64,000 nt of DNA from Sialis fuliginosa (Eukaryota > Arthropoda > Insecta > Megaloptera > Sialidae). The stretch is taken from contig OY540816.1 in the NCBI GenBank assembly GCA_961205875.1, forward strand, positions 19,540,701 through 19,604,700. The letters run 5' to 3'. The position numbers were made by a program, and so were the translations under genes. Under the pieces are notes generated by a model. It was not told where the DNA came from. It worked only from the letters and a program-made list of their open reading frames with translations, and searched no databases. This document shows positions 54,825-64,000 of this stretch, piece by piece. Within the stretch, counting starts at the first letter, position 1, and every line of letters starts with the position of its first letter.

Positions 54825-54967
54825 CATTTTCAACTAAATTAGAAAAGAAAAGGCGTAGGCAATGTCATTTATGTGAAACGGAGAGAAGAATATTCCAATA
54901 TTGTGTACGATGTGCTAAAAACACCTGTAATGATCATTCTAAAATAATTTGTAATAAATGTTTTTGA
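54825..54967 (+). CDS. piggyBac-type cysteine-rich finger exon
   Basis: TTTTTTTATAG ends at 54824; phase 1 with first bases CA; 47 residues to TGA, and AATAAA starts 4 bases later (54971). Basic start STKLEKKRRR, then C-x2-C (CHLC), C-x2-C (CVRC), C..H (CNDH) and C-x2-C (CNKC). This is the cross-brace C4/C-H pattern of the C-terminal cysteine-rich domain of piggyBac transposases, which binds transposon ends or chromatin. No transposase body precedes it. Same strand, phase and layout as the FLYWCH exons, so it could be an alternative tail; a stray transposon 3' end is the rival view. Confidence 0.7.
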
Positions 54968-55307
54968 ATGAATAAAAAAAATTTAGAAATATAGATTTTA
55001 TTTTTAAACCCTTAACCATTGCATTAATTTTTTGAGACCGAAATTAATTTCACTATTTCAACAAAATTCTCTTTGCACTCAATTTTGTGACCGAATTAAT
55101 GAAGCTACAATAACGAAATTTACATCTCGTGTAGCGAAAATAACTCTCCTCAAGGCAGTGTTGTGCAATTAGAGGGAAAAAAATTGTATGGCTGAAAAAA
55201 CCATCCGCCTTAAGGCGGATAAATACAAAAAACGTAAGGCTTAAATACTAACTAAGGCACTAAAGTAATATATTAATTAGTCTAATGATATGCTTGTTTT
55301 TTTTTAG
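54968..55307. other. Spacer with GCCTTAAGGC palindrome
   Basis: CCGCCTTAAGGCGG near 55205-55218 is a perfect palindrome centred on TTAA, the piggyBac target word; this could mark the end of the parent element of the exon at 54825. No gene. Confidence 0.45.
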
Positions 55308-55546
55308 ATTATTATTACGTACAAAGTAACATGGGACACCCACTTCTAGTAATTGGAGAACACCTTTTCAGAAAACAAGGAAAAGCGGTGAAGAATAAGC
55401 AGCGTTGGGTTTGCATTGAACAGAAAAGTACGAGATGTACTGCGGCGATATATTTAATTGAAGAAAAATACTTGAATTATCGCAAAATTCCACATAACCA
55501 TGGTTCTAATTTGAATAAAATACTACATCGAAAACCGTATACTTAG
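55308..55546 (+). CDS. mod(mdg4)-like: FLYWCH exon, block B
   Basis: TTTTTTTTAG ends at 55307; 79 residues. YYYVQS, GHPLLVIGEHLFRKQG, NKQRW-V-C, C-x7-C (CIEQKSTRC), IPHNHGSNLNKI, tail HRKPYT. Confidence 0.89.
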
Positions 55547-55609
55547 ATTTTGCAAATAGATAAAGATAATACGTTAAATATCTATATAACTAATCAAATA
55601 CAAATCCCC

Positions 55610-55733
55610 TAACCATAAAAATTGTAAGAGTTTAGACAAACACTAATGTCTTTAGGACTCCGATGATGATAGCATTGCTATTGAAACACGTGTAAGTCTA
55701 AACTCTTACAATTTTTATGATTAGGGGATTTAT
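55610..55733. repeat. Inverted repeat with mutated hammerhead core
   Basis: CCATAAAAATTGTAAGAGTTTAGAC pairs with GTCTAAACTCTTACAATTTTTATG. Inside, CCGATGA, stem GATAGC-ATT-GCTATT, GAAACACGTG at 55660-55690: a hammerhead pattern with C for the conserved U4. Confidence 0.65.
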
Positions 55734-56740
55734 TGTTTGTTATATCTATATATTCTCATCTTAATAATTAATAATGTAATAATAAGTTTGTAATAAATGT
55801 AAATAGTAAATATTTAATAAAATTTATTTAATATTATCTATACAAAAAAATAACAAGATATTATTGCAGTTTATAACAATTTTGAAATAATACTATTCTA
55901 TTATTTTTTTTCAACAGATGGTATATTATTTAAAGATTACTATAAAAACAGCAATTATATTTTTAAAACACTTCGTATTTATAAATATATAGGATTTGTT
56001 GCCTTTTTATTTAAAAAAACACCTTTCTGGTCTAAACATGGCATATTATTTTTATTTTTTTAGCTAATGGTTAAGTATGATATTTTTCTTATTTAAGACT
56101 ACTTTAATATTTAAATTTTCGTCAAGGGCATTGATACTACGGCCTAAATATTAACTTTAAGGAAAAAGTAGCTATACTTTCAAGATATGACATGTTTTTT
56201 TTTTTCAATAACACTATGTATTTTTATTATAATATTAGTAAGTACTTTTTTTGTTTTCACATCCGTATATATATACCTAACTCCCTTCAAACCTGGCCAG
56301 CGTGTATATCAAAACTTGTTATGATCGGCTCATTAGCAACACCCTACTCATTTTCCTAAAAAAATATACACAAAAAATTTGTCGCAAGAGGAAAACATCC
56401 AGCGAACAAGAAAACTTTTAAAAATGACAACAAGAAGAAAATTGAATTTGATCATTGGAAATTATTTGTTAATATTAGAAAATATGAATGAAATTCTACT
56501 GAGTGGCTATATATAATTTTTTTTTTTTTTTAAATAAAAATACTGTAATAACAAATGCAGTCTGTGATTTAAAAAAAAAACATGTTTCGGAAGTATGACG
56601 TCACATAAAAATTATCCAAATTTTTTTCTAGAAAAAATCTTTTAATAAAGGTAATATTTGAGGATCTCTAACCAATGTTTCTTATTGTTTAATTAATTGT
56701 CCACTGTTAATTTTTAAAATAATCATTTTTTTCCTTTTAG
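55734..56740. other. AT-rich spacer, no gene seen
   Basis: Long homopolymer-rich sequence up to the acceptor TTCCTTTTAG. Nothing else recognised. Confidence 0.5.
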
Positions 56741-56997
56741 ATTTCTTTTTCGTAAAGAGTTTACAAGGAACACCACTGCTAGTTATCGGCGAACACCTTT
56801 TCAGAAGACAAGGACGTGCATTAAAAAACAAACAACGTTGGGCTTGTATTGAACAGACTAAAAATAGATGTACTGCAGCAGTACATTTAATTGATGAAAA
56901 GTACTTTATCAATTATCGCAAAAATCCACACAACCATGGTTCAAATTGGAATAAAATAAAAAATCGAAGACCGTATGATAAGTTATTAGATATGTAA
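56741..56997 (+). CDS. mod(mdg4)-like: FLYWCH exon, block B
   Basis: 85 residues, first bases AT. FFFVKS, GTPLLVIGEHLFRRQG, NKQRW-A-C, C-x7-C (CIEQTKNRC), NPHNHGSNWNKI, tail NRRPYDKLLDM. Closest to 54070. Confidence 0.89.
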
Positions 56998-57009
56998 AAC
57001 AGAAATTGT

Positions 57010-57326
57010 CAGGGCCGTAACTATCACTTTTTATTTATTTGGTTCTTGAAAATGTTACATTTATTACAGATTTTGATTTTAATAACCTTTTTTTTTCGTT
57101 GCCAACTTGAATTTTACACTTATTATTCATGAAAATTAGAAGGAAGTATTTAATTAAATAAAAAATTTGAGAGGGTCGACCAAAAAAAAGGTCATTAAAA
57201 TCAAAATTTGAAATAAGTGTTACATTTTTAAGGATCAAAAATAAAAATAAAAAAATGTCTTCAATTTTTCATATTCTGGGAGCACCTCGGTCGCTTCTTG
57301 CCCCGGGGCCTGTAGTTACGGCCCTG
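57010..57326. mobile_element. hAT-like MITE, imperfect 8-bp TSD
   Basis: Ends CAGGGCCGTAACTA and TAGTTACGGCCCTG. The flanks GAAATTGT (57002-57009) and GAAGTTGT (57327-57334) match at 7 of 8 bases. 317 bp, non-coding. Confidence 0.75.
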
Positions 57327-57334
57327 GAAGTTGT

Positions 57335-58082
57335 TGATTCGATTTTGAAAAAACTAAAACTAGTCATAGTGGTGCGTTAATAAATATTCGGGGCCCACTT
57401 AAAAAAATATTAAAATTTTTTGGTCTGTATAACAAATATGCTCGTATCTACCCACACTATTAATTTATAAATATAATTTTATAATATATATTTAATATAT
57501 TTTACTTAATATTATAAAATATATTACTACAGTATATTGCTGATATATTGGTAGAACATATCATAATCATGAAGTAATGACAATTTAAAGAAAATAATAA
57601 TTTTTATATATTAGGTAACTAATATATAAAAAAATTATATATATCATTTTCATTATTTCATTGCTGTTTTAAAAATAATCTTTTTATGAATATATATTTA
57701 TTTTAAGCTACTAAAATCGTTTTTTTTTACCTTACGTTAAATTTAACTATAAGACTTTTGAAACCAGTGTTGGGTAAATCTTCTTGAGTAATAGATAAAA
57801 TTTTTATTGATACTCATTCATTTGCTATTGAAAATTATACAGGATGATTGAAAAGTAAAAAACATTGATATTACAGCTTGAATATTGCTTTAAAAATATG
57901 AAACTTAGAATAAATATTTCTCACAAAAAAAGGTAAATAACCAACTTTTTTATACTTGTGTCCATAAAATTAATATTTTATTATATGCTATAGAATCAAT
58001 GTTCCTTTTTTTTATGTACCCAGCACTGATTAAGAAATGGGCAATTATTATATCTTTGTTAATTCCATTTTTTCATTTTTAG
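57335..58082. other. AT-rich spacer, no gene seen
   Basis: Very AT-rich; no ORF or repeat recognised before the acceptor ATTTTTAG. Confidence 0.5.
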
Positions 58083-58330
58083 ATATGTTTTACGTAGAAA
58101 GCTTAAAAGGAGCTCCATTGCTAGTAATTGGCGATCACATGTATCGAAAATTTGGACCGAATAACAAAGGCAAACAACGCTGGGTGTGCGTCGAAGAGAG
58201 ATACAAAAAATGTAAAGTAGCTGTCTATACAATCGATGGGTCTTTTCACCATTACAACAGTGGGATACATAACCATGGATCTAATGCTCATAAAATACTA
58301 AAAAAACAAGAAACATTATACAAACCATAG
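58083..58330 (+). CDS. mod(mdg4)-like: FLYWCH exon, last of block B
   Basis: 82 residues, first bases AT. MFYVES, GAPLLVIGDHMYRKFG, GKQRW-V-C, C-x7-C (CVEERYKKC), GIHNHGSNAHKI, tail KKQETLYKP. AATAAA at 58380. Confidence 0.88.
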
Positions 58331-58974
58331 ATGAGAAAAGTTTTTAATATACTTCCTTTTATATTTTCATGCATTTATAAATAAAGCATTAGAAAAATTT
58401 TCTTAGTTTGTGACACATCTCATAAATTTTGAAAATTTATTAAAATATGTCTTAAGTTATTTCATTACTTAACTCAATTCTGTCCACTTTTTGGTTTTGT
58501 TTTGGGGGGATATTTTAGATCTAAGAAACATATTTTTTATGTAGGTGTAGGGGATACTCATACTGTAAGTTTTATACATTTAATTATAAAATATTTTTTG
58601 TAATCGAATAAATAAAATAAATTATTTTTCTTTATAGATTTTAATTTTTTATAACAAATAAGTGTAAGCTGCAAATAACAAAAAACAAATAAATAAATTA
58701 TTAGGTAAAATTTATTATAGAGTACAGCATGGTATAATTAGTTAGGCCCCTCCTTTCATTTTGAGGAATTACGCCAATGATTTTTTATGTTAAAATATTT
58801 TGTATACTACAAATATATTACTTCAAGTATCTACATTTAAAAATAATAAATAGTACTTGATACTTTAAGTACTTCCATTTAGAACTTGGTACTTGCACTT
58901 CGAGTACTTTCACTAAGTACTTGTGACAGCTCTGTCATATTTGTTATCTTTATTAATCAATCACTCCTTTTTAG
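58331..58974. other. Spacer with AAGTAC repeats
   Basis: 58815-58935 is made of AGTACTT words and ends GACAGCTCTG, like 30640-30740. The acceptor TCCTTTTTAG ends the region. Confidence 0.5.
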
Positions 58975-59423
58975 GTCAAATGAGAAAGAAAAGGGATAGA
59001 CTACAGAAAATATTACGGAATTCTGGAAAATCATACTTATCTCGAACAGGAAGAATAGTCGATGAAAAAATATTCCAAGATACTGCATGCGGATGTCGTC
59101 GAAACTGCGATTCATCTGTCGACAAAAAAACTAGAATAGAGCTTTTTGAGACATTCTGGGCACTAGGCGACTATAACAAACAGAACGCCTTTATTAAAGG
59201 AAACGTTATGGTTTGTCCAGTCGCTAGACCTAGATCTCGAGGCGGAACAGGAAGTAAAAGGTCATGTACCTATCGCTATTTCTTAAATTCGAATGAAGTT
59301 TGCAAAGTTATGTTTATGAGAACATTTGCAATTAAGAGGGGAAGATTATTTCAATGCTTGACGAATAAAAATCTTTGTGATCAACGTGGGGGAAGAAGAG
59401 TCCCTAAAAATCAATTAATTTAA
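58975..59423 (+). CDS. Transposon-type Cys domain exon, non-FLYWCH
   Basis: CTCCTTTTTAG ends at 58974; phase 1 with first bases GT; 149 residues, uninterrupted. Basic start QMRKKRDRLQ; then ACGCRRNC (C-x3-C), LFETFWALGDYNKQNAFI, a region ending CTYRYFL, VCKVMFMRTFAIKRG, and RGGRRVPKN. The FW.LGD...Q..FI and VCK.MF..T..I.....F pattern recurs in uncharacterised transposon-associated insect proteins; I cannot name the family. No transposase continues after the stop. Position and phase fit an alternative array tail. Confidence 0.7.
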
Positions 59424-60392
59424 ATTAGATAAGTCTTTAGGAACACATACAAATAGTTATAAAGGTTTTACAAAAACTTTAATTGTTAATCAAAGACAAG
59501 CATGATTCCATTATTAACTATTTAATAGAACAAAAAAATTTTTAAATAGCAGGTCCTAATTTTCAGTGAATGTTTTGTATTCCAAAATGTTTATTTTACA
59601 GGGGTATCAACTTAAAAAACGTTAAACTTTATTAGTTATTACAGCTTAAAAAAAAGTGTGTTTTCAGTGGAAATTGTAGGGAATTTTCTAGCGAATAACT
59701 TTTTTTGTATTAATCGGAAAATGGTTAACCCATATTATTCTAAACTACATTTGTAACAAATCCTGTGAGTAGCAAAACAGTACCTTAGAAAACCGGTTTT
59801 AGCCTCCACAGCCTAGCATATTGTATAACTTTGCTAAAATAAATGGATAACTTCATAAAACTGTATTGTAAAATATTGTTTATTTTATATTGTTAATTAT
59901 ATTATAAAATGGCTACCTTCCGATAGCAAGAATACGCGTATTTACCTTACTAAATAAATATTTTAAAGTAGTTGTATCTATGATTTATTAATTCATTTTT
60001 TTGTAATGTTCTATGCTTAATAATATTTCAGAATATAGAATTTTGTAAATTGTATATTTAAAAATTGTTAACAAAATGTAAGTATTGTAGAATGAGTTAA
60101 TATAAAATAAAATACAAGTTGATGGTTTTCTTTATATGGATCTAAATATGTGACATTTTTTTTTTTTTGACTCATTGTATAAATAATAATTATGTAATAT
60201 TGTAAAAATAAATGGGTTAAGTAATTTGTCTATATTTTTTAAACCTCAGAAGAAATTTAATTAATGCAAGACCGTCATTAAATTTTAATATTCACGATTA
60301 TCAAATCATCCGTTTACTAACCATGCTTCAGTTTAAAATTACTGTTAATAACACAGCCTCATAAAAATTACATTGTATTTTTATGTATTTTG
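59424..60392. other. AT-rich spacer, no gene seen
   Basis: Several AATAAA signals (for example near 59953 and 60106). No ORF or repeat recognised. Confidence 0.5.
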
Positions 60393-60547
60393 CAGTGGCA
60401 TAGTAAAAAATATTTTCATGGGGGGGGGGATAAATACACATGAGTTAAATTTGTTTAAGGTATTTTGAACTGATGTTTTCTCAAAACATACGTTTTTTTA
60501 AAGGAGGAGGAAGGTTCGTCTCTAACCCCCCCGTTACTACGCCATTG
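60393..60547. mobile_element. CAGTGGCATAGTA inverted-end element
   Basis: CAGTGGCATAGTA at 60393 and TACTACGCCATTG ending 60547, with a G tract near the left end and a C tract near the right. 155 bp; related to 44412-44699. Confidence 0.65.
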
Positions 60548-60920
60548 CTTATCCGATTCATTCAAAATTTTGATTTTTGAGGTTATTTTCAAAATGAATC
60601 GGATAATGTACTATTTTGACCGCAAATTTGGATTCAGTGCAACAATGGTCTCTGAAAAAGTTCTGTACCTTTTTTTGTGTGGCTGTGTAATTAATCCTTA
60701 TTAATTTAATTTTTTTGTGCATACATGATTTTCACCATTATCTCAATGATTTCTATGTGTATGTATGTCGGTGCTTAGATTTTAAATAAAAAAGAAAAAT
60801 ATGTTTATGTTTCCAAATTTCTTTTGTTTTTGAAAAAAAAAACAGATAGTGTATGGATACAATGGGTAGGTAAAAACTTACACAAACTACGTTAACTAAT
60901 ATGTTTCTTTTTATTTTCAG

Positions 60921-61264
60921 GTATTTATTACATACCTACTCGTCACGGAAACCCTTCTCTCGTTTACGATGGGTTCTCATTTAAACTAGATAGAACATCC
61001 AGGAACGGAAGAACCACATGGTCATGTAACAATTCCCGCAACGGTTGTAAGGTTACCATTTCCAGAGAGGGCAAAAAACTTATCGACAACCAAAAGTATA
61101 AGCATAATCATTCTTTTGATCATTTGGTAGATTTCCGTACTGCTTTTATGAAAGCGACTGGATCACTCGAAATTGACCGAAATATTGAGATTATTAAAAT
61201 ACCCCCTCGGAAACAATGTACATGTAATATTGATGTCGACAAACCGAAACGTAAAAAATTATAA
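60921..61264 (+). CDS. mod(mdg4)-like: Divergent long FLYWCH exon
   Basis: TTATTTTCAG ends at 60920; first bases GT; 114 residues. YYIPT, GNPSLVYDGFSFKLD, RTTW-S-C, C-x6-C (CNNSRNGC), KHNHSFDHLVDF. The extra C-terminal 35 residues include a second short cysteine pair (QCTCNID) and a basic end KPKRKKL that could act as a nuclear signal. GFSFK..RT...R..W.C is close to the classical FLYWCH consensus. Confidence 0.88.
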
Positions 61265-62748
61265 TTATTTGAAATGGTGTTGTTAGGAAGGTTAAGGCTT
61301 CGCGCCGATGCAAGATTGAAAATTAATTAAATTAAATTTGACGTGGCTAAGCTGTTTACTTTGTCTCGTCAAAATAAATATTGTTTACTCTCTTGAACTG
61401 AATCAGTGAATAGTCACTGAACAAATTAGTAGATCATTGTTGTAAGGATACTCAATATGGCCGAAATCACTGGTATATCAGTGAGCACAGTAACTTTTAC
61501 GTTCACTGAAGGAATCAGTGGAATTCTCACTGATTCAATTTAAGATAATTTATTTATAAATGTATGAAATAGAATTTGTATGTATCAGAATGAGTTTTTT
61601 TTATATCATAGTATGATTAACATTGGGCAACGGAAAAATACTTTTTTTAGCGTACTGAAACCGAATTCTTCCCCCAAATTGCCCAGTTACACTGGCGCAC
61701 CCAGATTTTTTTTTTGTAGTTATATGTAATTTTTATTTTGTTATGTAGGTACTATCACAATTGTACTTTTTTAGTTAGGATATTTCGAGAAACTTGAGCT
61801 GATTGGGCAATTTGTGGAATTTCAACACGCCAAAGAGAGTTTATTTATGAATAAACTGTTGTGAAAAAAATAATTGCATCATTTATGTAAGAGAAATAAA
61901 TACATATAATATCAAAAATCCTTTATATTATTTGTTTAAAAAATTCCACCTCCTCTTTTTAACCTCTAAAGTGCACGAGCCGTATTCTCTCGCAAAATTT
62001 TATAGCTACTCGTATGTTCCAAACGTGTTATCTCACTCGCATGTAAATTTTAAATGTGAAACTGCTCACCACGGATGTTTTCGCCCCTTACAGAGATCGC
62101 CAATTCTCGTTTGTGATTTGTAACAAAAAATTTTCCAGCATTACTTCCAGCAAGAAAAAGGAAACCTAATCCAACAAAACTATATATTGTTTGTTTATCT
62201 ATAAATATTAGAAAGGGAATCGTTATCAGGTAGCTTTTAAAAAAAATTGTGTTTCATTTTATCAAAATTATAATGTTTCGATATATATACACATATATTT
62301 CGTATTTTTTTACTTATAATATCATAAAGAATTTGCTTGAGTGCAAATGGAAATTAGCTTCCAGCGAACGCTATCTGCTAGGTATTAAATATAAATGACA
62401 ACACACTCACAAAAGTAGCGAATGAAATCGTATATATCATAACCTTGACGCATGCGCAATAAGTACAATCAGTGACTTAAAATAAGTATACCTCATTTAC
62501 ATTATTATACATTTATTACCACTGCTTTAAAATGTCGAGTAATTTCATAACAATTTGATACCTAGCAGATAGCGTTAGCTGGAGCCTAATTTGCATTTGC
62601 ACTTTATTATACAGGGCATGAATGTGTTGTGTTTATTTCAACAAATCAAAAGTAATTGTAAATATTTATGAGTAGTTTTTTTTTGGGGGGGTAAACTTTG
62701 ATTATTATATAATGTATCTCATATTAACCTATTGGTGTTATATTTTAG
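61265..62748. other. Long spacer with small foldbacks
   Basis: CTGAATCAGTGA near 61394 and TCACTGATTCAA near 61528 form an inverted repeat. 62340-62603 is another (listed separately). No coding exon. Confidence 0.55.
62340..62603. repeat. Foldback element, ~48-bp arms
   Basis: AGTGCAAATGGAAATTAGC...CGCTATCTGCTAGGTAT is inverted at 62555-62603. The interior resembles 53385-53590. Confidence 0.7.
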
Positions 62749-63002
62749 GTGTGTATTATGTAACAAGTCGGCAAGGGAACAAACTTCTTGTGTATGCAAA
62801 TAACCTCTACAGAAAAATGCGAACTACAAAGATAGGAAAGAAAATACATTGGCTGTGCATTGAAGGAAAATCGGGGTGTCGGGCGTTATTACATACTCAG
62901 AATGATGTTATAGTGGCGGGGGAAGATACTTGTCACAATCATGGAACTAACATAGAGAAGATACTACAGAAACTGAATTCAAATAAAAAAAAAATAGCAT
63001 AG
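62749..63002 (+). CDS. mod(mdg4)-like: FLYWCH exon, terminal pair member 1
   Basis: TATATTTTAG ends at 62748; first bases GT; 84 residues. YYVTS, GNKLLVYANNLYRKM, GKKIHW-L-C, C-x6-C (CIEGKSGC), VIVAGEDTCHNHGTN, tail LNSNKKKIA. Related to 16883 and 18106 (GKKIQW, VIAG). Confidence 0.89.
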
Positions 63003-63603
63003 AATGTATTTTTTTAAATAATTTATATTTTAATCAATAATATGAAAAAAATCTATATTACTTATTTTTTATTTAAAAGAGGGATTCTAATTTTTTCTTT
63101 GGGGGGGGGGAGGGAATTTATTTATTTTATTTTGTTTTAATAATAATAAGTTCATTGCAATTAAAACATTTTTTTAATCAAAACAATTATGAAATTAATT
63201 TTATAATGTTCATTAATATTTTTTTACTTTTTTGAGATATTCACAAATACAACAAATATTTGTCACATCTACATTACCAATACGCATCACTATGTGAAGT
63301 GCCGTCTTTAAGTATTCTCTCATACTAACCTATTTAGTAGAGCGAATAGAGACAAAGAAAGTGATGAATAGTGATGCATTCGGGAAATTGGATTTTTTTG
63401 GATTTTCTCTTTATATGTTCGAAGATTAGTTGAAAATCAAAAATTTGGAAAAATCGGCCATGTGCGTTCCGAGAAAATTGTGCATTTTTGATACATTTCG
63501 AGTGTATCGTTACACTGTTCTTGAAATATCTCCGGTTCCAAAAAAAATCCAACTTACACTTCAAAATGCTAATTTCCCTCTACTAATTGGTATTATCTTT
63601 TAG
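63003..63603. other. AT-rich spacer, no gene seen
   Basis: G-tract near 63101. A 76-codon minus frame has no recognised domain. Confidence 0.5.
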
Positions 63604-63857
63604 GTGTATATTATGTAACAAGTAAGTATGGGAACAAGCAACTTGTATACGCGAATAACCTCTACAGAAAGATGCGAACTACAAAGAAAGGAAAGAAAAC
63701 ACATTGGCAGTGCATAGAAGGAGAATCGGGGTGTCGGGCGTTATTACACACTCAGTATGGTGTTATAGTTGCAGGGGAAGGCAGTTATCACAATCATGGA
63801 ACTAACATAGAGAAGATTCTAAAGAGACTGGATTCAAATAAGAAAAAAATAGCATAG
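63604..63857 (+). CDS. mod(mdg4)-like: FLYWCH exon, terminal pair member 2
   Basis: TATCTTTTAG ends at 63603; first bases GT; 84 residues. YYVTS, GNKQLVYANNLYRKM, GKKTHW-Q-C, C-x6-C (CIEGESGC), VIVAGEGSYHNHGTN, tail LDSNKKKIA. A recent 855-bp tandem copy of 62749. The array probably continues to the right. Confidence 0.89.
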
Positions 63858-64000
63858 AATGTATTTAAAAAAAAAAATTTATATGTTAATCAATAATATA
63901 AAGTTTAAAATAAAACAACTCATTTTTTATTTAAAAATTATAATTTTTTTAGGATCCGAATAGTCCTCAGTCTCGGCTTTAAATTTTGAAATAAAAAATA

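Noticed and set aside
59424..60392. Continuation of a transposase after the exon at 58975
   Set aside because: No open frame or transposase motif found in this stretch on either strand.
1..64000. BTB-domain common exon or a promoter for the array
   Set aside because: No BTB-like frame found in the window; it must lie outside.

Overview
**Organism and locus.** The window looks like nuclear DNA of an insect. It is very AT-rich, has spliceosomal introns with polypyrimidine-AG acceptors and AATAAA signals, carries short TTAGG (insect telomere-type) arrays, and is full of short DNA-transposon relics. An aphid or another hemipteran is possible, but that is only an impression. Almost all the coding sequence is one tandem array of alternative 3'-terminal exons, each encoding a FLYWCH-type zinc finger. 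This is how the variable half of a mod(mdg4)-like (modifier of mdg4) BTB chromatin-factor locus is built. I see no BTB-coding exon, so the shared 5' exons must lie outside the window. The array runs off both edges.

**The array.** I count 47 FLYWCH exons: 46 complete and one cut by the left edge. There are also three decayed copies. All are on the + strand. Each starts right after a 3' splice site, in phase 1 (two exon bases complete a split codon), and runs to its own stop, so any of them could follow one common donor. If the common exon ends in G, the first residue is D, G or E. Subfamilies lie in blocks. Block A (1-9302) has mostly C-x6-C and EHNHP, and ends in a LNLTLSDI-like tail. Block A' (11102-13270) is similar. 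Four divergent singles follow (14826-20221). Block B (21519-58330) has mostly C-x7-C and HNHGSN, with several recent tandem copies about 0.95-1.1 kb apart. Last come a long divergent exon (60921) and a near-identical pair (62749, 63604).

**Non-FLYWCH tails in the same array.** Five other coding modules sit between FLYWCH exons on the same strand and also open with a phase-1 acceptor. They are a five-exon BEN-domain module (26996-27945), a basic helical exon (30026-30345), a pipsqueak/pogo-type helix-turn-helix exon that occupies the slot of a lost FLYWCH exon (36711-36991), a 47-residue piggyBac-type cysteine-rich finger (54825-54967), and a cysteine-containing transposon-type domain (58975-59423). 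The locus may therefore swap more than FLYWCH fingers onto its common N-terminus, including domains taken from transposases. This is the main candidate for something undescribed here.

**Mobile DNA.** Introns and intergenic stretches hold a P-like element with a THAP relic and 8-bp target duplication, hAT-like elements, two foldback elements with 9-bp duplications, a TTAA-flanked MITE, a Tigger/pogo-like element, a near-perfect palindrome of about 800 bp, and several hammerhead-ribozyme-like cores of the Penelope/retrozyme kind. Two different transposons landed in the last codons of neighbouring FLYWCH exons and changed their C-termini.
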